Made by a program: the position numbers and the translations under genes. From Solea solea (lineage: Eukaryota; Chordata; Actinopteri; Pleuronectiformes; Soleidae): a stretch of DNA of 64,000 nucleotides. Location: the NCBI RefSeq assembly GCF_958295425.1, contig NC_081144.1, forward strand, positions 10,353,186-10,417,185, read 5' to 3'. Shown here in pieces: positions 12,315-24,500 of this stretch (position 1 is its first letter; every line of letters begins with the position of its first letter). Under the pieces are notes generated by a model. That model searched no databases and was not told the origin of the DNA. It worked only from the letters and a program-made list of their open reading frames with translations.

Positions 12315-14540
12315 AACAAATGCACACCAACATTCTAGACAAGAAACCAAGACACAATGGCATCGTAATGGGTGTGTTTACTGGTGTGTGTGTGTGTGGG
12401 AGAGGTCATGTTCACACACTGTTCTATTTTCGAATGCGCTCAAGGAGGGAAGTGTGTGTGATGATGGATAGGGCACACACACATACACCCCGTTAACACA
12501 GGTCACTGCGGGAATCCCCTAGCTCTGTCACCCACTGACACACACACAGACACACACACTTGCATAACGCACAAACTCCACAGAACAATCAACAGACACA
12601 AGAAACGTGTAACACACGTGTTTTGTACGCACTTTGAAAGTTAAAAATTGTGAGCAGCACTTTAACATATGTGTATTTTCATGATCATTTTAATTGCCTA
12701 AGCTAACATAATATAAATAATACAAGACAAAATACAGACAAAAACATTCTGCAAAGTCAGCTAAACAGAAGTCAGTGTGAATCACTTTTCATTGACTTCA
12801 TTACAAATGCATTCAGTATCAACAACAAAATTCATGAACTCTTTTCTCAGTCAGAGTCCACCACCTGCAAAGCAATACTTTTGGTGCACACTATTCAAAT
12901 ACTAATACACTTTGTTCAAAACCCAATCAAAACAAAAAGTGGAATACTTTCGGTTGTGCAAAAAATTGCCATTGTCTACATGGTAATTCAGAATTCAGTG
13001 TGCTAAGAGAGACTGTGTTTGCTTCCTGAGTGGGACTTGTTGCCAGGTTTGTGTACTGTGTGAATTACCTTGAGACATGCGTGATGTGTTTTGTTGGTGA
13101 GAAAGAGTTTTGGAGGTGAGATGAACCGTTTCGCTAAGATGCATGTGGATAATGCACGCTGCAAGCAGCTTCTTCAGCAATGACCAATACTTGTTAGCAA
13201 TTGAAAGAAAACCTGTAACTTATACCTTAACTTGCATGTAAAACTGATGCATGTGTTGGAGGTTGGTATAAACAGAAATTTGAAAAAGAATCATTCATTT
13301 AAATCCTGTTTTTAAGTTTAGCATGCTACCATTAAGCAGAAAATCCTACTTATATCAAACCTTTGACTTGATGGTGCTGCATGAAAAGACAAAGGAATCG
13401 CCTAAACAGCTTTGTGTTCGAGAAAACTTTAAGGGATCATCAAGTTGGTTGGATTCATCATCCTGCAGCCACACCTGTCTGCACAAAATGTAATGGAAAT
13501 CCAGCCGCTAGTTGTTGAGGTTTATGACCAAAGTGGTGAACCAGCAGAATGACACTTCAACTGCCATCCAAAGAGCCAATGCCACCAGCCTAGTTACTAC
13601 TTACATGTCTCCATAAAGACGCATGTGTGGCCTTCTGTAAATAACATAATGCAACAGTTGGGTGCACAAAGCTATGTTAGACTACATTAAGTTTATTCTT
13701 AAGAGTCTGATTGGTTGAATGTTGCTGACACTACGTGAATAAAACTTGTTAAATAGTTTGTCGTCAAGTCTTCAGGCTCCAAGGCGCGTTTCACAATGCC
13801 ATGAAACTCCTTCTAAAGCCACTGTACAATTCAAAAGATGCTGCTCAATGAGATAATGAGTTTGTTTGGTTTTTTTGGAATTTTGCTTGAGATGCCTCCA
13901 TGGTCATTTATGTGATGTTTTATGATCTAAAAATACATGGGTGTGATTGAGAAAATTACCCGTATTTTCCCCCTGAATTTCCCTTGAACTGGAGGTTTAT
14001 ACAAACCTTTACTTGCTGGGTTGGGTTGGTGTTTTCTAAAACTCTGAATAATTTCATAAATGTCGGTCTATGTGCGAAGATTGGTTTGTTTTTCCAAACT
14101 GTTGTTAAGGCTGACAATTAACATCTTATTTTCCACTTTTGGAGACCCACAGTAACAGCATTGAAACATTTGGAGCTCAAACTTTGTGAGGTTGTGACAG
14201 ATACTTTTGACTCTCTTGAAACTATAAGAATTGATTGCTAAATTGACTAAATGTGGTAACCCGTCACAGATTATTCACTCGTTCATTCATTATGTTTGCT
14301 ATTGTCACTGTCTTATCATTTCATTCATAGTACACTGAGACTTGCCCTGCAGTATCCCCAGTCCATGACTCCAAATGTCAGCAAAGCCATTGCTTCCTAA
14401 GAAAACAGCAAACAAAATCGTTAAAAAAAAAACTGGAACAGGAATCATTAATTCCTATTTACAACAGAAGAACCACAACAAAAGTAACATGGCCAATACG
14501 GTCACTGACCATCAGGCTGGAGATACACATCAGACTTTCA
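11600..14540. other. intergenic; CA microsatellites, otherwise featureless
   Basis: A (CA)n tract of about 28 bp at 12284-12311, TG-rich stretches at 12110-12150 and 12380-12400, and CA words near 12475-12560. The rest is AT-rich single-copy-looking DNA. The 157-codon frame over 12023-12496 is driven by the repeats and is not considered a gene. Confidence 0.6.
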
Positions 14541-14547
14541 GAACTAA

Positions 14548-14709
14548 AGCCTGCTCCACACTAGAGGATTTGCAAATATGACTTGATTTTAAAAACATGG
14601 GGGACCACAGACACAAGGAACTTGGTAAACAATTTTCAATGTTTTAATCCTGAGAAAGCACAGACTAGACGAAATCTGGCCAATTATCCTCTAGTGTGGA
14701 GAAGGCTTA
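14548..14709. mobile_element. short MITE with about 20-bp terminal inverted repeats
   Basis: Left end AGCCTGCTCCACACTAGAGG and right end CCTCTAGTGTGGAGAAGGCT are inverted copies differing at one position, separated by about 120 bp with no coding capacity. The target duplication is unclear, so the superfamily is unassigned. Confidence 0.7.
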
Positions 14710-15105
14710 AAAGAGCCATGTCATGCTTCATGCCACCATCCAGCAGACTCATGGATGTGAATATATATCGTACACATGACTTGGGACTGCGTATTTCTCA
14801 ATAGTGGCCTGTTTTAATCATGGCATGTCCCTTAATGTCTTCCCTGACATTTCACCACTGTAATCTGGAGGTCAGCTTTAAAAAGTCCAGATGGTAATAT
14901 TGTCTGATCCGTCCCTTGAAGTAGATAATTTAGTTTGGGCACCTTTCTTTATCCTATTATTTGAGATATGACATCTTTTTCATAATAACCATGGTCTAAT
15001 AATAATAATAATGATGGGTTGTTATTGCTAAATTTGACATTGCAATTTATTATTTTTATTTTTTTACTTGTTCAGAGACTGAAGAGCATTAGGTTAAATG
15101 AATAA

Positions 15106-15310
15106 TAGGGATGTCCCGATACCACTTTTTGGTGTCTGATACCGATAAGATGTCAAAATCTCTAAACGTAATATCTAAAGATATTATTCTGATTCAATGA
15201 TTTTAGACCACTTAATTAACTATGAGGCTGTTAACAACATTTTGTGCCGGGTGTTGTTGGTTTCTTATATACATTTATACATTTTTACAGTCTGTGAATA
15301 GTGAAGCATG

Positions 15311-15354
<44 letters not shown>

Positions 15355-15442
15355 TGAATTGTATTGTATTTTACATTTGTATCTGTCCGATATCCGATCC
15401 AGTGATTTTGAGCAGTATCAGACGATACAGATTCCCATCCCA
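15106..15442. mobile_element. degenerate hAT-type MITE carrying an AT microsatellite
   Basis: The left end TAGGGATGTCCCGATACC and right end (inverted) TGGGATGGGAATCTGTATCG are related to the element at 11359. Flanking 8-bp repeats AATGAATA lie at 15097-15104 and 15443-15450. An (AT)n tract at 15313-15348 has expanded inside. A related fragment lies at 31205-31330. Confidence 0.7.
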
Positions 15443-15459
15443 AATGAATAACACATGAA

Positions 15460-18400
15460 ATGAAACAAACTGCAGCTCTCATTCTATCTCACTTTTAACT
15501 TACAACAAAACCCTGAGACAGTGAGCTTCCGGTTGCACTGTCAGCTCTCTGTCTGTCTCTCACTCTGTCTATTCATAGACAAGCAGCAGAGCTTATCATT
15601 TCTTATCCTGTAATTAATGCACTGCAGCACCGCAGGACAATATATGACCTTTCCCACTGAGCACAACGCCTCTGTTCTCCAGTCGTACACTTGTTTTTGT
15701 CTCTCTTCTCTATGTCTTTCTGTCTTTGTTTTCTCATCACCCCCTGTCATTTTCTCTCTTTCTTTAAGTGACTCTCACGCTAGTGCTCTCACATGCTCTA
15801 CCTCTTTGACAGAAGCGTTCAAATGTTCAGTTTTAATCCTTTTTTTTTTTTTTTTGCAGATGTCAAATCTTGTCTCCATACTCAGGACAGGAAGTCTCAG
15901 GAAACCAGGAAACTCTTGAGCTTTCCTCAGAAGGAGCCACACACACGCAGACATACAGGAAGGTAGTAGCAGGGGTCGGTAGATAAAAGAGAGGCATGCT
16001 CCATAAATTCAGATGTGGCTTAATAATTGTTTTTTATTATGTTATGTTATTTTGCCCACATGTATGATTTAACTATAGATGACACATGATATTTTCACAA
16101 TTACTAGGTTTACATGAAAAACAACTTTGTGATAACCTCATTAACACAATAGTCTGAATAGACACTGCCATCTAAACAGCCTTTTATGGATTTTTTTGTT
16201 CTTTCCCTTTCCCAAATGCTGCCTGTTTTCTTTAAATGCTAATGAAATCTTCAAAATATAATGATGTGTTGGATTAACATTCTTGTATGACAGTCATGAT
16301 TAAAGCAGGAATCCACATACGACATTCGTACATTTAGCGTCTCTGATTAGCAGTTTGGAGATGGACAGACAGGAAGTGTTAGCTCACTGACAGCTTCAAA
16401 ATTGCAAACGTCTTATGTGAGTTATTCATTAAGTCTCTTTATCCTCGAGCAACCACATCAGCTACATAGTTTAAATCTCTGTAATGTCTGGGAACATTTG
16501 ACTACGTGGAGGCATAATTAACACTCTTTTTTCCCCTAATAACCACTGAGGAGGCCAAAGTTATCACAGTGAAGCATCCCAGTGGTTTTACTGTGGTTAG
16601 ACTGGCGGGGCCTTCAATGAATTATGAGTTGAGCTGACCTGCTGCACATAGGACAAAAGCACTGTGATTGTCCAGCCATCCTCTATACCGCAGACAGCCA
16701 ACCATTAACATGAAGGCTGGTAAGTGGCTTTTAATTCCAATTAAAAGCCACTATTATAAACTAATAGAGCTTTTGTAGATACTGACAAAAGGTCAAACGT
16801 AATTCATATGGTACGTACTAGATGGGCTGCTGTAGAACCACGGCAGTGTAAGATGGCGACCTCTATAAAGCAAGCTTCCTCTGGTGGTACATGGAGGATA
16901 ATCAGAAATACTGTTGTATTGTATATACCAGGTTACGTGACCGGAGTAGAGCTGAGGAATTTTGACCAGAGTGCGTAGGAAACGAAATAAGTTTCAAAAC
17001 TCTGAGGCAGTGTTTAAATCTAGAAGGAGAGAGATAGTGAGACCTTTGAAAACACTTTCTCATTAGTTCTTATTGATAATGACTGATCATCAACTGGAAA
17101 CAAATAGGTTCGGTTTCACTGTGACGGTGGAACAAAACAAATCCGGAGCTTACTTTGCAACAGTTCTGTTTCTTGTTTGTGGTATTTTCTGGCACTGCAT
17201 GAAGAAGAAAAATCTTAAAGTTTAGATTCTTAACTTGAACTTAAAGAAAACTTATGTAAAACTGAGCATAACACCCCTGACAAGCTGCTTTATTAAGAGT
17301 TTGTACTTGAATTCAAAGATGTAGAAAGAACGATAAAGCACACTTTATCAGCTATTTATCGATTCTAATTAAAATGGTTTTAAAAGAAAAGTCTAATATT
17401 ACCTCCTTTCCTTTTTATAGACTAAGTAATTCATCTGTTACTGTTACTGTTTTTATACGCACACTAGGAATGATTATCAGCTTATTAGACTATTGAAAAA
17501 TCAATATCTTAATTTTGGAATCAGAGGTAACCATTATAACACCCACAGGTTACATGAAGAGCCTTTTGCGAGAACAAGGCGTGACTTGTTTTTTGTAAAC
17601 ACAGACTGAAGTGACAGAGACGGTGGTGAGTTTGTTCAGAAGACTGGCTCCAAGTTAACTAAATACACATTCTCCACATATATATAGGTCTACTGTAAAT
17701 TACTGGCTCCATTTAAACTGTACCATTATAACAAAACTTAAGTATCGAGAAGATGAAACTATGACTATAACACAGTCATATTTCAAACACTGTTCAGACT
17801 GCACATCCAGCCTTTCTGAACTATTTTCACACAGACTCTTTGAAATTATGACCCAGAGAAGTTTGCAGTGGAATTCTTTTTTGAAACCTCACTCTGCACT
17901 GAGCCGCATGTTTCTGGCTTCCCTCAAATACATTCCTAAAGACTGGTATGTGCCACTGACCTGCCAGCAGAGCCCCTTTTTAATTTGTAGACTTTGGTAG
18001 TCCTCCAGTCCACAACTTCAATTCAAGCTTTACTAAGAACTCATGACTCTATTTGACTTGAGCACCGATGACTGATGTTAATGAATCAATGCTGATAAAG
18101 AAGCCCTGATTGCATTAGGAATAGGAATTAGAAACGCGCACCCTAATACTGTAAAGTCATTGTTATGTTACAGATCCATAGGAAAAGTGATCCATCCCTC
18201 GACTGTATACGAAGTCGGACATCATGACAGCTGCCCAAAAGTGAAACCAAACCTTACAAGAGGTCACCTGATACAGGTTTTTCTAAGGCCTATGCTGATC
18301 TTCAGAAAACAGTGCAGGAAAATGGTTGATATGAGATGCCGGATTTTTGTTGGCTGACATATTTGGCCGATTATCTTCTTTTTCTGCTCCATCTTGGAGA

Positions 18401-21260
18401 TCTCTCTTGGTCGATCGCTCCGATATGGTTTAGTTGTCTGCACTGCAGTGCACCTAAATGTATTATACTTGTATTATATGTATTAATACTTAATATTACA
18501 CTCATGAAACAAGTCATCAAGAAACTTCCCGTTGTCACATAAACTTCTGAATGGAAAAAAAAACAAGATTCAGTGTGCTTAGCTTGTTTTATCAAGTTTC
18601 TGAGGGGGAAGAAACAATGTCTAAACTTAAACTAGATTAAACTATTTATTCAATTATTTGAAAATGACAAAAATTGGCCTGATTAATCCTAACTCCTAAT
18701 GGCCTCCTAACAAAACTTGGATACTCCTGCTCATGGGTCTTGGAAATACTTTCATAACCAGGTATATGCATTCAATTCAGTGTCAAAATACAGGCTTTTC
18801 GCTGTGTGATAACCCTCACTTTTGAGTTATATCAATATATTGCTTCTAATTATATCATACAGTATGGACCCAGCAGCTTACAAGTCCCCATCACAATACT
18901 AATGCTGCATCCAGTAGCATTACAGTACATAGAGTCTTTGTAACAGTCCTGGCATCTGCATGCTGAATTTTCTTTTTTCTTTAATCTGGTTTCAATATCA
19001 AGCTAATTTGCTTCCCAACACTATTAAACTGTGAATTCATCAACAAGCAGTTGTGTCAGGAGGGACCGACTGTGCCTACAAAGACTAACACAGCTTTAGT
19101 CAAAGTTAAACTCATTAGTACCCCTAATCAGAGCCAATGTATTATAATGTACAGCCTGCTGCTGATAAACTAAACGCTGAGCCTTGCAGCTCCAAGACCT
19201 CACCACTCCATAATTTGAATTGTCTACTCAAATTCTCCAGTTTGCATGTTCACAATGGCAAATATGATGCAAAAGAATGAGGCAGTCTCATCAGCCCATG
19301 TCGTGAAGTCTTTGTTGCTGCCATTTATGGCTCTGTTTGCAACCACACCAGGACCATGTTTCGTGTTGTGTACTGTTTTGATTTGTTTCCATGTGTTGGA
19401 CTGGGAGCAGTTACAGCTTTAAAGCATATGGAGAAAACTGAGAGGCTGCCAGTTTGAATCTCATTCAGGTTTTGGCAGGGTGGGAGTTGTTGCTTAATTG
19501 ACTGCTGCTGTTACTTTGAGAAAAGCAGTTTAGCACTTTGTAAACTTGGAGTTTGATAAGTGAAATTGTAATGCAGTTATAAAGTTTTATTATAGGTATA
19601 AAGATTATTAGGCTGTTAGGCTATTAAAAGCCCAAATAAAAATCTGAGGAATCCCATCTGTGATCTGCTCACATTTGAACCAGGACACATTAATGGTGGA
19701 TTAATGTGAACCTGTACGTTCCAGTTCAAAATATACAGCCTAGATGTGTCTCGTACCGTATGAAGTCATTTTTGTGTGGTCCAACAGAAGGTCCTCTAAG
19801 GGCAGCTTGGCCTTAGGTCCAAAAAGAATTTCAAAAACTAAAACAGTGAGTTTGTGCAATATTCCACGTATCCGTCTGTTGTTACATAAACAGACTCAGT
19901 CCTGTTTAGTCTGTCCATTTCAATCACTTATCTTATTTTGCCCATTTTTCACCCCTTTACCCTGCAAACAACAACTTTGTGTATACTCCTCACATTTTTC
20001 TGACTCGTGTTCATTTCCGGCAGCGACCAAATATCGTCTTTTGATCAAAAGTGATTTGAAACAAGAGAAAGACGGAGACAGTGAGATTGCATTGAAACAA
20101 GGAAAAAACCTAAAGGAGGGTGGGACTTGTCTGGCACAATGACAGGAGTTGTTCAGCAGATACATTTGTTTTGTTTTTTTCTTTTGTGCGGTGTGTAAAG
20201 TGGGGATTTTTTTTTCTTTTCTTTTGTAGTGATTCTGTGGGAACTACTGAATTAGATGGAGTGATTCCTCAAGTCAATGCTATCAGGCTTAGACATACTC
20301 AAACACTGGCCATGCAGAGGGGAGGAGGAGGAACGATAAGGACAGGGATGGAGCCGATGGAGGCCCAAGTGTGATAAGAACTGATGTGGGGCCCATAAGC
20401 TACATGAAAATTTGATCTTGATAAACAAACCAATACAGAAAAACAGTCAGGGTTCAGATCCTGCACTGGATGTTGGATTATCTTTGTTTTCTGCTTGTGT
20501 TAAACAGTTATAATGTGTTCTCACTTCAGAGCTCAAATGTCTGATGTCAGTCATACACATGCAAAACACCACAGAAGACATGTATTTAATTATTTCTGAG
20601 GTTTGGTTTCCTGTCATCCTGAAATTGAGTTTGTGATGGAACGCAATGATGTCACATTGAGTTGACAAAATAATTTGTCTGAGTGCTGTTCTCCTCCTTC
20701 CTTTGGCAGCAAAAGCAAGTTAACGGATTAATTGTGACCCCATTATTTATTGACACAAGATAAAATAAGCTGGGAAAAATAAGAACGTTCTTGTGATGTT
20801 AAGACAACAAGCTTATTGTTTTGTGTTTGTGAGAAAATAAATAATTCCAAAGACTGACATCTGAGACAAACTTACCATATTGAAGATATTATTATGTGGT
20901 TGTCGCTAATCTTCAAGAACTTCACTTTCCTAGGTTTCAAGCCATTTCTTTTTGATATCAGCAGCAGAGTAGAATGTCATCTGGTCAGCTCTTGTCTAGA
21001 AGTAACTTTGTAGAGTGTCGTAAACTGAGTGCGTGTGTCCATGTGTGCGAGTGCACAGTGTACACGGAGTGCGTCAGAGATGCTCCGTCTATGTACACAT
21101 CTGTATCACTTAAGACTCTTTGCGTATGTCAAAACTGCAGCCTCGTTCATTCATCTGCCCAACCCAAATACACAGCCTGTATGACACAGAGAAGGCAACT
21201 TAACTGGAACTCCTACAAATGCTGTTGCATTCATATTTTTGAAATAAACATTGCGTTACC
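15460..21260. other. intergenic, no gene recognised
   Basis: AT-rich DNA with pyrimidine-rich stretches (15540-15860, including a T tract at 15840-15855) and a perfect palindrome at 16723-16752. The 132-codon frame at 19744-20142 and other short frames show no domain, no splice context and no compositional bias typical of coding DNA. Confidence 0.5.
16723..16752. repeat. perfect 14-bp inverted repeat with 2-nt loop
   Basis: AGTGGCTTTTAATT (16723-16736), CC, then its exact reverse complement (16739-16752). It could extrude as a cruciform or fold as RNA. No terminator or gene context. Confidence 0.9.
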
Positions 21261-21265
21261 ATAAG

Positions 21266-21592
21266 CCGCGTTTCCATCATGGTACAGTTCAGTTTGGTAC
21301 AGTGCGGTGCAGTTTGGATCGGCAGAGCCCTCGGTCAGGCTTGCATTGTACCGATGCGCCGACAGCGAACAACGACATGTTCTATGTCGCTGTTCGACAC
21401 AAAAGACACCCAATCAGTGGACTGTCATGGGTAAAGCTCACCCATACTGTACCATTACTCTCGTACCCCAAGGGAAGAGTACCAAAAAATTGGGGCCGGT
21501 TATTTTGGTACTATTCCAAATGGAAATGTAAAACATACCGTTCATACCGTACTGTACCGTATCGTACTGTTCCACTAGGTGGAAACACGCCA
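21266..21592. mobile_element. GTTTCCAC-type MITE, near complete
   Basis: Starts CCGCGTTTCCATCATGGTAC and ends with the inverted form TAGGTGGAAACACGCC. The interior holds the repeated GTACAGT/GTACCGT words and a smaller inverted repeat around 21360-21405. The 124-codon frame through it is repeat-derived. Superfamily not assigned; no clear target duplication. Confidence 0.7.
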
Positions 21593-21599
21593 TCAGGCT

Positions 21600-24500
21600 T
21601 ATTGCGTTTTATAGATTTGAAATAATCGAATAAACCTGAAAATCAAGTTAATAAAGTACATTTACTTGCATTCATTTGATTCCCAATCAAGATACACTGG
21701 TAAGAGTTGGTTTACCTTGTTAATATGGACTCAAACCTGCTGTGAACTTTTTTAATACGTGATAAAAATGTGATTATCACGATTGAATTTCTACAATTAA
21801 TCACAATAACCTTTCGAAGGCCCCAGTAAGAACCTAAAATGACCATGATAGCAGGTCTTCATGCCACTGCGAGTTCACTTTAATATCACTGCTGTACACA
21901 TTGAGCATAAATATACACTGTGAAGTGCTGGTGACATGGCCCCTTGGTGCATGTGGTTCAGTCCAATGCAGTCTTCAAAAAAAGTCTCCTTCTGGGTGTT
22001 TAGCAGTCAGTTATCTGAGGTCCAGCATGCTTGCATTCACAAACACAGCATAAGTAGCTTTCATTTTCACAGTAGATGGAGCCAACCCCAGTGTTCACCC
22101 TGGAAAAGGTTGCCAACCTCAATACATATGGACAAATAACCATTTACATTCACAGCTGACGAACATCCAGCTGATCTAATCCCAAAGGTGGAGGAAACCT
22201 ACGGGGACCTGAGAGGAAAGGATGGCAGTTGCTGAACTAAATCTGCCTGCAGTTAACCACACTGACAATAACACTTGACAAATTATTATTAAACAATTTC
22301 CCCCCCGGTGATTAATAAAGTATTCTGATTCTGATTCTGATATTGGAGACATTGAGTTGGGTGAGAAGAAACACAGACAGGCTTTTCTACTGCTTCATGA
22401 CAGCTAATGAATACTGCAATGCATCATTTTATTTTTTACTATGATTCAGGGCCTTAAAGTGAGATTATGTTCTGAAGTAATTAATGTTCTAATGAAATTA
22501 CTTTCATTTGGTAAACTGAAGATAAAAAGATTATACACAAGGACCTGACTGTATGAACTGTTGTTGTTTTATATTTATTAATTACATTTAACTTTCTGGT
22601 ATAAAATGTATGGACATGATGGTAATGGGCCATGAAAGGCTGCTGTTGAGAGGGTTGTACATGCAGTTTTGGCAATACCTCTCTGACATTAACGTTTTCT
22701 TAATTGCATTTACACCCACTCCACTCAATAATTGTTTGGATATTAGAAGATAAGAACTCAAGCAGGCATCGCCTCTACAACTGCCATCCTCATATTAAAA
22801 TGATTATCAAATCCTGCCCGTAGAATGTCTACAAAATATTTCAGATTCCTGATATGAAAAAAATATATATGATGCAACCAACTTAATTTGTAGTGTAACT
22901 AAAATAAGCTGTCATCCAAGTATCCCTAAAATGAAACATGACAACCTTCAAACTTTGGGCATTTCTCCGCACTCACATTCCGTCTGTTAGGGGTTTGGGG
23001 TTAGGTCGCTGCTGTGGGCACTTTAACTACTAAAGCTTATGGTCAAAACACTGAATTTCTTCTCATGGTGCATCCACTGGTTCTAAACTCAAGAAGGTAT
23101 TTTTTCCCCTCAGAATACTACTGGCTGGGATCTAGGGGCACAGTTTATCTGGATTTCGACACAAAAACCCCAGGCTGTGGAGGGAGATCACAGTGCAGGG
23201 AACAAAGATAAAGTCTTGCATAGGACTGCAAACACAACCTCAGTCTTACAGCAAAGTCACTAATTATAAACTTATCTCCTCCACCACTATCCACTTAGAA
23301 AGCCACTGCTCTGTGCTGCTGTTGTTTTGAGTGTAATTGGGAGAACAGAGAATGATTTAGCTGTGAAGTGACATAATTACAATGTTTGCGCTAGTCATTT
23401 GTGGTTCACCATCGACATTAATTAAAGCCAAGCTGAGTATTCATGAAGATAAAAGAAGAAAAGAAACAGTGCCCTGCTCCATTAAATGACTTTTGTGAGA
23501 GCAGCACCGAGACAACATCACCTTCATTTAAAAACACACCAAAACAAAAAGGTGTTTTTTTTCCAGCAGCTGTTTTGGAAGAAAGAAGAATTACAGCTGT
23601 GAGCTCATTTATTTATATAATTTGTTTTCTTAGAGGGAACCAGAGGAGCAGAATAATGTTCCTGTATTTCACTGGTTTCAGTCACATTCAAACAAACCAA
23701 ATAAAGGTAAATGATGGCTGGACACTAATCACCTGACATGCTGCGGACAGACCTGGCACCCTCTCTGCACATGATACACCCTAATGACAACCTGTCCCGG
23801 TCGTGCTATTTGCCACAAATATTAGGCCACACTGTTGTATTGAGGACACACAGCATTTAGCATGACTGGAAGTTAAAGGAGCTAAACAGAAGTTCCAAAA
23901 AACTCTCTATAGGGACACATGTGGCTGTAACTGGCTTGTGCTTGTGGGGGCTCGCGACAGCTGCAAACAAGCGTCCCGGGCTCCAGCCAAAACGGTGATA
24001 GAGGAGAATGCAGTATTTTACTCGTGGATGCAAGATGCACACTAAAGACAAAACTCGCCATTAGCCACTTTCCTGTTTGGCCCAGTGTGCTGTGCTTGGG
24101 TTTTGCCGCTTTGTTATGCTTTTGCAAACTTCAACAACGCATGCACTACTTGTTACTCACTGCTCTGGTAAAGTCAGCCCCTGATGTTTACCCTGAGGAA
24201 CAAGGGAGTGCACATAATGTCACATCTTTTAGACTTTGGCGGAAAATCAGAACCAACGCGTTCAATTCACACTAGTCAGACAAGAGCCATTGTAGGTAAC
24301 AGAGGAGGTTTCAGAAGGTCTATAATTCATGGTCTTTTCATTAATTGGCTTTAAAGACAACGGTTTGGAAATTAGTGACACAGAGTTACGAGGCTCAACT
24401 TAATAATCATTCCCCACTGAGCTTTATCACTTTAGTCACTTATGCATGGTTTTACTAAAGCAAACAAAACAACCACACAGCTTCACCACAGTCTGTTCTC

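Noticed and set aside
12023..12496. 157-codon frame with HTHTHT and VCVCVC runs
   Set aside because: Created by CA/TG microsatellites, as are similar frames near 8.9, 27.5, 29.2, 30.1, 50.9, 52.3 and 57.5 kb.
19744..20142. 132-codon plus-strand frame as a gene
   Set aside because: No recognisable domain, no splice or promoter context, ordinary intergenic composition.
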